A stretch of 37,889 nucleotides of DNA from Actinomycetes bacterium (GTDB lineage Bacteria > Bacillota > Sulfobacillia > Sulfobacillales > JAIMBI01). The DNA lies in assembly GCA_023565505.1 (NCBI GenBank), contig JAIMBI010000029.1, positions 1-37,889 on the forward strand, in the 5' to 3' direction. A program made the translations under genes and the position numbers. The notes below the pieces were generated by a model. It was not told the origin of the DNA. It searched no databases and worked only from the letters and a program-made list of their open reading frames with translations. Positions 1 to 7,115 of this stretch are shown piece by piece (position 1 is the stretch's first letter; each line of letters begins with the position of its first letter).

Positions 1-441
1 ATACAGGGCCCGGGACCAGCTCAACACCATCACGAAGGCCCATAACCGAACGGTGCGGCCGGTCGGGGTCGTGTAGATGACTTCGCCCCAATCGACTTGA
101 GCTTGCTCTCCGGGCGCGGTCTCAAAGCGGCGCGTAGCCGCCGGGAGGCGCCGCCGACGATGGGGGTGTACAAAGGCTCGCACCAGGGAGACGCTACCGG
201 TATAGCCGCGAGCCCGCAGCTCGCGCACCAGCACCATACAATTATCCACGCCTTCTTCTAACCGCTGCAAGATCTACTCTTTATAGGGATCGAGCTTCGA
301 GGGCCGCCGCGGCCGGGGCGCCGGCTGTGGCACCCCCGGCGCCCGGAGATACTTCCGGACGGTATTCCGGGCGATCCCGAGTTCGCGGGCAATGGCCCGA
401 ATCGAGTGGCCTGCCCCGTGTAGCTCATAGAGCGTTTTCAT
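1..441 (-). pseudogene. istA: IS21-family transposase IstA, N-terminal part, interrupted by a stop
   Basis: This is the start of an IS21-family transposase that runs off the left edge. It opens at ATG 441 with MKTLYELHGAGHSIRAIARE, a helix-turn-helix followed by a second DNA-binding segment (GIARNTVRKYL), as in IstA. The frame meets TAG at about codon 56, where an ordinary CAG glutamine would be expected (DPYKE-stop-ILQRLEEG). It then stays open to the edge and contains EQAQVDWGE, which carries the first aspartate of the DDE catalytic core. The match continues on both sides of the stop, so this is a point-mutated transposase rather than a short protein. The istB helper ATPase would lie further left, outside the window. 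The terminal repeats of the element lie just upstream (507-567). Confidence 0.85.
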
Positions 442-467
442 AGTCCCACCTCTCAGCATGAATTCGA

Positions 468-501
468 CCTCCTGCGATGCTGCGCAACATCTCGCAGGAG
501 G
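468..501. repeat. 10-bp inverted repeat upstream of istA
   Basis: CCTCCTGCGA (468-477) and TCGCAGGAGG (492-501) form a perfect stem with a 14-base loop, flanked by GAATTC at 460-465 and 501-506. It lies between the IS end and the istA start. As RNA it would include the Shine-Dalgarno-like CCTCC/GGAGG, so it could limit istA translation. That role is an inference. Confidence 0.6.
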
Positions 502-506
502 AATTC

Positions 507-567
507 GCAGGGGGTGGGTCACTTTTTTTCTGGTGATCCTGGGTCATTTTAAAACTGGCGCTGACAC
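507..567. repeat. IS21-type terminal repeats, istA-proximal end of the element
   Basis: The hexamer GGGTCA followed by a T-run occurs twice, at 516-526 and 541-551, 25 bases apart. The stretch ends with ACTGGCGCTGACA near 566. Read outward in, the element starts TGTCAGCGCCAG. IS21-family elements carry multiple internal repeats at their ends, bound by IstA, and this layout fits them. The exact last base (566 or 568) cannot be fixed without the other end. Confidence 0.75.
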
Positions 568-825
568 AGCGCGGGGGCCCGCCGGCCGGCCGGCCACCCT
601 GTACGCGGGAATGGCCGCCAGGAGACGGCGGAGGTCCTCCTGCGTCAAGGGGTCGGCCCGCCGCTCGACCACCCGCGGCGTCACGAGCTTCCGCGACCAG
701 TCGTCCCGGAGCACGCTCTCGTCCGCCAAGTAGTGGACTCGGCCCCGGATCGCGGCCAGCGTGGGCTTGACTGTCTTGGGCTTGAGCCCGCGCTCTGTGA
801 GCGAGGCGAGATAGGGGCGGCGCAG
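567..825 (-). pseudogene. Tyrosine recombinase (integrase) fragment, core-binding domain
   Basis: An open stretch reads YLASLTERGLKPKTVKPTLA, then an ADESVLRDDW segment, then DPLTQEDLRRLLAAIPAY. This is the pattern of the XerC/D-like N-terminal SAM-like core-binding domain and the linker into the catalytic domain. It is bounded by TAG at 826-828 on the N-terminal side. At about 567 it runs into the end of the IS21 element, so the catalytic R-H-R-Y half is missing. The simplest reading is that the insertion sequence landed in an integrase gene of an older mobile element. No start codon or ribosome binding site is evident. Confidence 0.65.
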
Positions 826-828
826 CTA

Positions 829-1039
829 CCGGACAGATGGCCGCCACGACCACCACGTCCGGTTTATGCCGCACCACCGCGTCCGACAGCCGGTCGCGCA
901 CATCCACCGCCGCCACCACCGTGACGCGGTCCGGCGGGGCCGCGACCAACGCCGGCAACGCTCAGGGCGGCGCCGCCACAACCGCGCGGCGCGCCACGGG
1001 CGCGAGTCGACTGGTCAGCTCAATGACCTCCCCGGTCAT
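829..1039 (-). pseudogene. Unidentified protein fragment, possibly receiver- or TadZ-like
   Basis: From ATG 1039 the frame reads MTGEVIELTSRLAPV, meets TGA at 962-964, then continues RVTVVAAVDVRDRLSDAV and HKPDVVVVAAICPV before TAG at 826-828. The alternation of short hydrophobic strands and helices resembles the start of a Rossmann-like receiver or a TadZ/CpaE-type domain, but I do not recognise the family with certainty. The internal stop and abrupt end mark it as decayed. It lies between the integrase fragment and the VirB4-like fragment, so it probably belongs to the same dead conjugative element. Confidence 0.35.
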
Positions 1040-1530
1040 CGCACATCCGGTCGCGGCTCGCCCAGCGCGGGCGCCGCCCGCTCATCGTGGTCGACGAGAC
1101 CCACGTGTTCTTCAAGCAGCCGGACACGGCGGCGCTCCTGGACAGGGTCGCGCGCATGGTGCGCTAGCTCGGCGGGCGGCTCTGTCCGGTCACCCACAAG
1201 ATCACGAACCTCTTGGGCGACCCGACCACGGGGTGGACCGTGGCGGGGGCGGAGGCCGCGAGCGCCGTGCTGGCCAACGCCGGGGTGGCGCTCCTGATGC
1301 GCACGGCCATCGGGGTCGAGCTGGACCTGCTCGCGCAGACCTTCCAGCTCACCCCGGCGGAACGCCAATTCGTCCAGGACGCCCCGGAGGGCCAGGGCTT
1401 CCTGATTGTGGGGCAGGCGCGCGGGACGCGCCGGGTGCCGGTCGAGATCCTGGCGACCGACGGCGCTCTACCCGTACCTCACGACGCGGCCGGAGGAGGT
1501 GGCGGCGCTCGCCGAAGCCCTGGGCGGACC
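1027..1530 (+). pseudogene. VirB4/TraC-like conjugative transfer ATPase, C-terminal fragment
   Basis: The frame contains PLIVVDETHVFF, a Walker B strand with its acidic pair. It then reads DRVARMVR, TAG at 1165-1167, and continues GRLCPVTHKITNLLGD and AGAEAASAVLANAGVALLMR. The tail has LDLLAQTFQLTPAERQFV and GFLIVGQARGTRRVPVEILA. This is the order seen at the C-terminus of VirB4-family ATPases of type IV secretion and conjugation systems. Near 1465 the homology moves to another frame (ALYPYLTTRPEEVAALAEAL). The fragment therefore has one nonsense codon and one frameshift, and lacks the Walker A half. It marks the surroundings as a former integrative conjugative element or plasmid segment. Confidence 0.65.
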
Positions 1531-1620
1531 GGCCGCGTCTCGTGGCGTCGGCGATGAGCGCGTAGGCGACCGTCTGCAGATGCTGCGCCCGCCCGCCCTG
1601 GCTTAGGTCGTGGAAGTGGC

Positions 1621-2232
1621 GGATTGCAGTCCGGTCCAGATGGAGTCGACCGTGAATGCCGCCGACTCATTATTGGTCCCGGCTTTAGCGACAGCGCCAG
1701 TGGATTAAACCATCGTGGTCTGGTTGTTTGCGCTACCCGCGATCCGGCCCACCCCGCTGACGAACACATTGATTGCCCACTGTCCGGACAGCATTGGGGT
1801 TCCCGGCCTGGTCATTCACCTCAACATAGACCGTGTCGGTCCCCAACGTGTCATTTGCCTCGCTGGTGGGCGACGACGGCTTGAAGGCCAGTGATGTCGC
1901 CACCTTCGCCACCGGGTTGATGCTAATCGCAGCCGACTGGACGTTGCTCCCATTGGCCTGGGTCAGCGGGGAGTGTTCTGAACTTCGGAGATATACAGGC
2001 TGTCAGTCACACCGGGCGTCGTCAGGGCCTGCGCCTTGCAGGTGGCTACGCCGTTGACGATAGGCGCCTGCACACTGGTCAACGTCGAACCATATTGGCC
2101 GGTAGTACCATAGTAGAGCGCCACCTCTCCGTTCTTGCCCCGCGGCGACGTGGTAAACACTAGGGTCGCCGTCTCGTTCTTGTTGGTGGCCGGGTTCCCG
2201 TATTGGTCTACAACCGTTATTGTGCACGGAAT
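1621..2232 (-). pseudogene. Surface Ig-like (Big_1/invasin type) protein, decayed distal fragment
   Basis: Read leftward from about 2232 the frame gives ITVVDQYGNPATNKNETATL and VFTTSPRGKNGEVALYYGTT, then stops at TGA after SEVQNTPR. Other frames continue with AAISINPVAKVATSLAFKP, VYVEVNDQAGNP and AAFTVDSIWTGLQ, so there are at least two frameshifts and a TAA. The motif of VVD, xGN and FTTSP matches the last domain of the surface protein piece at 4000-5011. This is therefore most likely the 3' part of the same ancestral gene, or of a neighbouring paralogue, now separated from it by about 1.8 kb carrying two toxin-antitoxin modules. Confidence 0.6.
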
Positions 2233-2318
2233 TTCCGCGCCTGTGTGGCTCTGTCACAGGTTCGCGCGGCCACCCTGCCCTTCCGTACACGTCTGTCACA
2301 GGGCGGCAACCCCCGCGG

Positions 2319-2666
2319 TTATCCAGCCGGAGGACTCACCACAACCGAAAAGATTGCGAGCAGGCGCTGGTACACCGACCGCAGCACAGGGGCGGCCAAA
2401 TGCCCAACCCGTGCCAGGATGAGGGCTTCATTGCCCGTGAAGAGCTTGTCCGGGCGAACGAACGAGGCATGGGGTAAAGAGCCGGACGTAAAATCTTGGA
2501 GGTCGAGCGGAATCGCTTGGGGCCAGGGATGGCTGGTGATCCGGCACTAAATGTAATCGCCATCGGGCAACGCCGGCAAGACCAGCGCGGGCCGCCGCTT
2601 GGCACGCTCCAAGTTGGTGAACGGAAAGGGCACCACCACCACGTCGCCGACTACAAACTTTGCCAC
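2319..2666 (-). pseudogene. PemK/MazF-family toxin with an in-frame nonsense codon
   Basis: Starting at GTG 2666, the frame reads VAKFVVGDVVVVPFPFTNLE and RAKRRPALVLPALPDGDYI, then TAG at 2547-2549, then CRITSHPWPQAIPLDL, FVRPDKLFTGNEALI and APVLRSVYQRLLAI. It terminates at TAA 2319-2321. The N-terminal GDVVxVPFPFT followed by RPALVL is the MazF/PemK endoribonuclease signature, and the post-stop part keeps the normal fold sequence to a normal length of about 115 residues. The start overlaps the antitoxin gene by 16 bases, as in functional pairs. The single TAG would truncate the toxin to 39 residues, so it is probably inactive unless the stop is read through. Confidence 0.75.
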
Positions 2667-2845
2667 GCGTCGTCTTCCTCAGGGGTCAACCACGCCCGGG
2701 CCAAGGCCGGTTCGCTCAGTTGAGCCGTCTCGGGTATCCCGTGTCGCCAGCGGAGAAACTCCACGAACTCGACGACTTCCGCCCACAGCGGCTCGGGCAA
2801 GTTCTCCAGGATCTCGAGCACGCGCTGACGTTCCGGCCGCGCCAT
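2651..2845 (-). CDS. Antitoxin of the PemK/MazF-type module (DUF2281/MazE-like)
   Basis: This is a 64-residue protein from ATG 2845, with AGGAGG-like purines just upstream. It begins MARPERQRVLEILENLPEP and continues with an amphipathic helix (LWAEVVEFVEFLRWRHG), then an acidic tail ending in TPEEDDAWQSL. Small proteins of the form ‘LPEPL-x-EV-x-FVEFL’ are antitoxin-like partners encoded directly before PemK/MazF toxins, and here the toxin frame overlaps its end. The helix would neutralise the toxin, and the pair would repress its own promoter. Unlike the toxin, this gene is intact. The exact family name is uncertain. Confidence 0.65.
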   Translation of the reverse strand: MARPERQRVLEILENLPEPLWAEVVEFVEFLRWRHGIPETAQLSEPALARAWLTPEEDDAWQSL

Positions 2846-3332
2846 CCTGGATTCCTCCTCTCCCCTGGATGTAGGACGTCGTGTGTCCTCCGACGTCCGG
2901 CGCCTCTTCGTGCCTCCCTCTGCCTCACCCGGCCCACACCCAGTCCTTCCGCCTAGGTGCCCCGACCCTGTTCAGCAACCGTCTCCCTGACCTGCCCGTG
3001 GCCTCGCCCAACCCCGAATCCGTCGGCCAACCACACTCTTGCCTGCCGGGTGACACCGGTCTCCTGTGGTGGTTCCGTCGTGCACCTCCAGGAGCAGGCC
3101 GATGACCTCAGGCCGTTGGCCCCGTCGTGGCCCCGACGGCCACCTAGCCCCATTGTACCTCTGGCCTACGACGGGCACCCGGCTCTGTGTCCCTCCCGTG
3201 TCCCGCCGCCCATCACCACCCCGGAGTCACCTGGGAAATTCCCAGCCGCACCAAGCTTCCTGCCCCTTCTCGCGTAAAGCTTCTCGGTCGCCCCGAAGGT
3301 TAACCCTGGCTCCAGCCGGAGGTGCCTAATCA
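2846..3332. other. 487-base stretch without a recognisable gene
   Basis: It lies between the antitoxin start and hicB. The plus strand is pyrimidine-rich (many CCC/TCC runs). Open frames on both strands have low-complexity proline- or arginine-rich translations with no family I can name. No tRNA, terminator or inverted terminal repeat stands out. The right part may contain the hicBA promoter. Confidence 0.4.
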
Positions 3333-3653
3333 GTGTTTGCCTCATCTATGAGGCGTTCGATTTGCGCTCTCACGGGTTCGGGCAGCTTGTTCCAGACTGC
3401 ACGAGGTGCTGCAGCCGCGGGTCGGTCTCCACGCCCCGGATCCCGGGAAATCGACGCGGCAAATACGCGCCAGGGGTCGTGGTATGTCGCGCATTGCCTC
3501 GAAGTCGATGTCACCAGCCAAGGCGAGACCCTGGAGACCGCGTTGGCCAATGTGCGGGAAGCCTCGGGACTCTCCTTCGAGGAGAGCCCTCCGGTCGAGT
3601 TGCCGCCGCCGCCCATCATCGCCTCCATGGATGTCGCCATCGCCCACTCCTGA
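3333..3653 (+). CDS. hicB: HicB-family antitoxin (N-terminus atypical)
   Basis: The C-terminal two thirds read GSWYVAHCLEVDVTSQGETL, ETALANVREASGLSFEE and PPPPIIASMDVAIAHS. This is the HicB partial RNase-H-like fold: a W-Y/V-A-x-C-x-E-x-D core, the SQG turn, and the EALxN(L/V)REA helix. HicB binds and neutralises HicA and represses the operon. The first 35-40 codons from ATG 3333 are arginine- and alanine-rich and do not resemble the usual short first strand, so the true start may be internal or the 5' end may have been altered by rearrangement. The stop overlaps the hicA start (TGATG at 3651-3655). The gene runs antisense to the tail of the surface-protein frame. Confidence 0.65.
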   Translation: MFASSMRRSICALTGSGSLFQTARGAAAAGRSPRPGSREIDAANTRQGSWYVAHCLEVDVTSQGETLETALANVREASGLSFEESPPVELPPPPIIASMDVAIAHS

Positions 3654-3871
3654 TGCCAGGACGACCCACGCTCAGCGGGCGCGCCGTCACGCAAGGCTTG
3701 GAGCGCGCGGGTTTTGATGGGACCGGCCAACGCGGCCGCCCCGTCAAGTTGCGTCATTCCGACCGCCGCGTGGTGTTCGTGCCTCTCCATCGCGAGCTGG
3801 CGCCGGGCACGCTCCGATCCCTCCTGCGCCAAGCCCGAATGGCCCTCGACGAGCTGCCGACATTCCTCTGA
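3653..3871 (+). CDS. hicA: HicA-family toxin, catalytic histidine apparently lost
   Basis: This 72-residue protein starts at ATG 3653, overlapping the hicB stop. It reads LSGRAVTQGLERAGFDGTGQ, then RGRPVKLRHSDRRVVFVPLH, then ELAPGTLRSLLRQARMALDE. The dsRBD-like fold of HicA mRNA interferases and the closing VPLHRELAPGTLRS(I/L)LRQA helix are clear. In active HicA the turn after the first helix reads G-S-H and the histidine is catalytic. Here the same place reads G-R-P. The protein is full length but is probably not an active RNase. Its promoter is shared with hicB. Confidence 0.7.
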   Translation: MPGRPTLSGRAVTQGLERAGFDGTGQRGRPVKLRHSDRRVVFVPLHRELAPGTLRSLLRQARMALDELPTFL

Positions 3872-5011
3872 GGCCGCCGCGCGCGTCGGCAACAGGCTCA
3901 CAGGACGAAGGCCAGCCAGGTGCCTCCTCGAAGAGTCGTGGAAACCCGCCATGCCGGATGATGCAAAACGCCGAACCACCGGGGCCCTTTGGCGACCTCC
4001 TAGAACGGAGGTGGGGGCAACAGGATTGCCGTTGGCGTCAACCTCCTGGATCGTGAACTCCGCCCCGTTGGCGATGGGCGCCTTTGAGGTAAAGCTGGAT
4101 GTCACAGGTGTAATCTTAATGCCCGTCGGCGTACCCGCGATCACCGGTGTGAGTACCTGCGGCGACGTGGTAAAAGCCAAAGTCTCCGTGCCGTTGTAGT
4201 TCGCCACGGTGTTCCCGCTCGCATCGACAACCGTCGCCGTGATCGTGTCCGTCGCCGTCCCGTCGGCCACGAGGCTCGAGGACGCCGCCGACAGCTTTAC
4301 GGCCGCGGCCTGGCCGTACACCGCTATGTTCTTGCTGTCCCACACCGCGAACGAGGCGTTCTGCGGCGCGTCGAGGTCCTTGGCGTAGACCACGACCTGG
4401 TACGTGCCGGCGTTAGGCGGCGTGAAGGAGTACGTGTTGGTGGTGCTGTACGGCCCGCTCGAGGTCCAAGTCTGCGTGTTCGGGTTGTACACCCAGAACT
4501 GGAAGACCGGGTTTGTGAGATTGGAATACGACGCCCTCAGCGTGACCTGCGTCAGCGGCGCGACGCTCGTGGCGCTGGCCGTCAGGCTCACGCTGCTCTG
4601 CACGTTGACGAACTGGTTGGAGTTGGTCTGCTCCGAGTTGACCTCGGCGCTCCACTGGCCCTTCTGGGCCTGGCTCTGGTCGATGGCGTACACCACGACC
4701 TCGTAGCTGCCCGCTTGGACGTTGTTGAGCTGGAACGTGTTGTTCGTCGACCAGTTCTGTCCGTGCCACACGCCGCTCGGGTCCTCGTACCAGAACTGGT
4801 ACTCCGGCGTCCCGTTGGGGTCCACGGCGGTGGCCGTGAAGGTCACGGTGTCACCCGGATTAGCCTTTCCGTTGCTGGCGCTGCTGGACAGCGTGACGCT
4901 CTGGACCGACGGCCCGCTGGAGGCGTAAGCCGCAGCCGTCGGCAAGAGCGACATCCAGAGCATGGACGAGGCCAGGGTCAATCCACCGACCAACTTGCTA
5001 GCCTTTTGCAT

Positions 5012-5864
5012 CGATGTAGGGATACCCCCTTCTTGGTTTCAACATCAGGCAAGGAGGGAAGGGGAACAACAGCTTCGAATCGCGGCAGGCCTCATGCCTA
5101 GGCATTCATTAACCGGCCGATTCCTCGCCATGAAGAAATTACGCCGTCATCTTACCATATTCCCTCCAGATATTCCCTTAGGTAGCGTCGGCTTCACCGC
5201 CATCCGTCGGTCGGGCCCGACCATTCGGCCGCCTCCCGCCGGCCCCCGCCGCCGCTCCGACGCCGGGACCGTTCGGGGACGGTTCCCTCCATGGCACGCC
5301 ACATTGGCAAATGGCGCCACACCGGTGCACAAGACGTTTGCCGATGCCATTTCCAAGGCCCATCATACTACGGGGTGGCTGGCGAATCCTGCTTGGGCAT
5401 GAAATTTTTTGCGATATTACTAGGGATCCGCCAGATCGTTCGGGGTTCGGACGGCCGTTTTGACCGTCAACTACCATTTACTGGTTGCCGCGTTGCCAAT
5501 CAACCCCAACCCCTTGCCCCAGAATCCTTTGCGGGCCTTTGAACCCCTTTGACCGCACCTCATCTCTCGACTTCACGTACTTTCAGGTTTCGACGCACAC
5601 CGACAGACCGAACCCGGTCAGCTGGAAATCCGGCTGGCTGAGCCTGCGGGATACACCGCCGCCACGATATGCAACGCATCCCCGGGCATGCTGGTAACAA
5701 GTTGGAAGGCCGGCAGACAAGCTTCCGTAGCCCACGTCGGGCTCGAGCGGGTCCCCCGCGAAGCCCCCTCCTATTCCCCGGCGCCGTTGGTTCGCCCCTC
5801 TGCTAGCATGAAGGCGTCGTCACGGCTCTGAAGACACTGCCGCCGGGATGGGGGAGGCGCTTCT
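5012..5864. other. About 0.85 kb intergenic region, no convincing gene
   Basis: This stretch separates the surface-protein start from the MFS transporter. It is less GC-rich than the DNA to its right. Open frames on both strands are short, without ribosome binding sites and without recognisable motifs. It must hold the promoters of both flanking genes: an AT-richer TATGGTAAGAT lies near 5147-5157 on the minus strand, but no good -35 box accompanies it. The short palindrome TTGACCGTCAA lies near 5459-5469. Confidence 0.4.
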
Positions 5865-7058
5865 TTGACCAACGGAACGAACGCGTGGCTCACCCGCGAC
5901 GTGTGGAAGATCGCCGGCTCGGCTTTCTTCGCGGATCTCGGCTACCAGGCGGTGCTGACGGCGTTCCCGCTCCTCCTGGTGCTGACGCTCCACGCCCCCG
6001 TGTGGGTCTACGGCCTCGCGATGGCCCTCGCCTACGGGCCGGGCGCGGCCATCGCCTGGTGGGGAGGCCGGGTGGGGGACCGGCACGGCCACCGGAAGAT
6101 CGCCATCTGGGGCAACAGCTTCATCCCGCTCCTGTCCCTGAGCGGCCTTGTCGCCGCCCCCGCCGCGGCCGTCGGGCTGTTCGCCGCCGGCTGGTGGGCC
6201 CGCAACTTCCGCACACCGTCCCGGCGGGCCATGCTCACCGAGCGGGTCGCGGACCGGTACCGGAACCCCGCCTTTGGCTTCCTGCACTTCCTCGACGTGG
6301 GCGGCGGCATGCTGGCGGGCTTCTACGTCCTGGTGGGAGTCGCCCGGCACTGGCCCTACCCCTGGCTGTTCGGCCTCACCATCCTGCCGCTGGTCGTCTC
6401 GACGCTGCTTCTGGTCGCCGTGCCGCCCCGGCCCGAGCCGGCGGCGGTCCCGGCCGCCCCCGCCGACGCCGAGGCCCCCCGGCCCGACCACCGGCCCCTC
6501 TACCGCGGCGTCCTGGTGGCCGCAGCCCTGTACGGATTCAGCTCCTACAACCTCGGCTTTCCCATCCTCACGGTGGCCCAGGGCGTGCACAGCCCGGCGC
6601 TGGGCGTGCTCTCCTACGTCCTCTTCCTGGGGGTCTCGGCCGTCACGGGGCTGGTCTTCGGACGTGCGTCCCAGGGCTCCGTGCCCCAACTCGCCACCCT
6701 CGGCTACCTCGGCGCCGGCGTGGGATCCCTGGGCCTCGCCGCGGCCTACGCCTTCTCCTGGCCCTTTTGGGGCTTCTACATCCCCATCGTCGTCCTCGGC
6801 TTCGCCCTCGGCGTCATCGAGACCCTGGAGCCGGTCCTCATCGCCCGCTTCGTCCCGGCCGTCCAGGCCGGCGGCGGTCTCGGCGCGCTCACCGGCGCGC
6901 GCAGCGTCGGTCTCTTCCTCGCCAACGTGGTGATGGGCCTGCTCTACCACCTGACCCCGGTCGACGCCTACATCTATGCCACGGCGGTCGCCGGGCTCGC
7001 GGCGGTCGTCCTCCTCGTGTCCGTCCGCGCCGCGGCGCGGCGGGCCCCGCCCGCTTAG
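5865..7058 (+). CDS. Major facilitator superfamily transporter
   Basis: A 397-residue integral membrane protein starting at TTG 5865, chosen because GGGGGAGG lies 8-14 bases upstream. It shows about twelve hydrophobic segments in two halves split by a proline/alanine-rich loop near residues 187-205. MFS motif A lies between helices 2 and 3 (GGRVGDRHGHRKIAIWG). The N-terminal half also has ARNFRTPSRRAMLTERV. The C-terminal half ends in a short arginine-rich tail. The substrate cannot be read from the sequence, and general efflux or sugar/metabolite export are both possible. It stands alone and is followed by a hairpin shared with the convergent CWB2 gene. Confidence 0.85.
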   Translation: MTNGTNAWLTRDVWKIAGSAFFADLGYQAVLTAFPLLLVLTLHAPVWVYGLAMALAYGPGAAIAWWGGRVGDRHGHRKIAIWGNSFIPLLSLSGLVAAPAAAVGLFAAGWWARNFRTPSRRAMLTERVADRYRNPAFGFLHFLDVGGGMLAGFYVLVGVARHWPYPWLFGLTILPLVVSTLLLVAVPPRPEPAAVPAAPADAEAPRPDHRPLYRGVLVAAALYGFSSYNLGFPILTVAQGVHSPALGVLSYVLFLGVSAVTGLVFGRASQGSVPQLATLGYLGAGVGSLGLAAAYAFSWPFWGFYIPIVVLGFALGVIETLEPVLIARFVPAVQAGGGLGALTGARSVGLFLANVVMGLLYHLTPVDAYIYATAVAGLAAVVLLVSVRAAARRAPPA

Positions 7059-7071
7059 CCCCGAAACGCCG

Positions 7072-7099
7072 GACGGGAGCCGGAGGCCCGGCTCCCGTC
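7072..7099. terminator. Bidirectional hairpin between convergent genes
   Basis: GACGGGAGCC (7072-7081) and GGCTCCCGTC (7090-7099) form a perfect 10-bp GC-rich stem with an 8-base loop, 13 bases after the MFS stop and 16 bases before the stop of the convergent gene. There is no T-run, as is common in very GC-rich genomes. Confidence 0.65.
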
Positions 7100-7115
7100 C
7101 CGTCGTCGCAACCCC

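Larger units (their letters stand above)
3326..5011 (-). pseudogene. Secreted Ig-like surface protein, proximal half; 3' end replaced by unrelated DNA
   Basis: From ATG 5011 (AGAAGGGGG about 12 bases upstream) there is a lysine-containing signal peptide with hydrophobic LVGGLTLASSMLWMSLL and a likely cut after AYA near residue 30. Two tandem modules of about 95 residues follow, each with an (E/V)(Y/F)QFW and a (E/Q)VVVYA(I/K)D motif, resembling Y_Y_Y/Ig-like repeats. A Big_1-like domain comes next (TDTITATVVDASGNTVANYN). Around residue 336 (near 4000) the surface-protein character ends. The frame then runs on by chance, antisense to hicBA, to TGA 3326. The homologous continuation seems to be at 1621-2232. 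The original product would have been exported to the cell surface or S-layer. Whether the truncated protein is made is unknown. Confidence 0.6.

Noticed and set aside
1..2666. Three in-frame TAG codons (istA, VirB4-like fragment, PemK toxin) as a sign of amber recoding or suppression
   Set aside because: TAG is the terminal stop of intact genes here (MFS transporter, aldehyde dehydrogenase, aldolase, MBL hydrolase), and the same region also has TGA, TAA and frameshifts. Ordinary decay explains it better.
2846..3332. Possible group II intron or other structured RNA in the gene-free stretch
   Set aside because: No domain V-like hairpin, intron-encoded reverse transcriptase or defined boundaries could be found.
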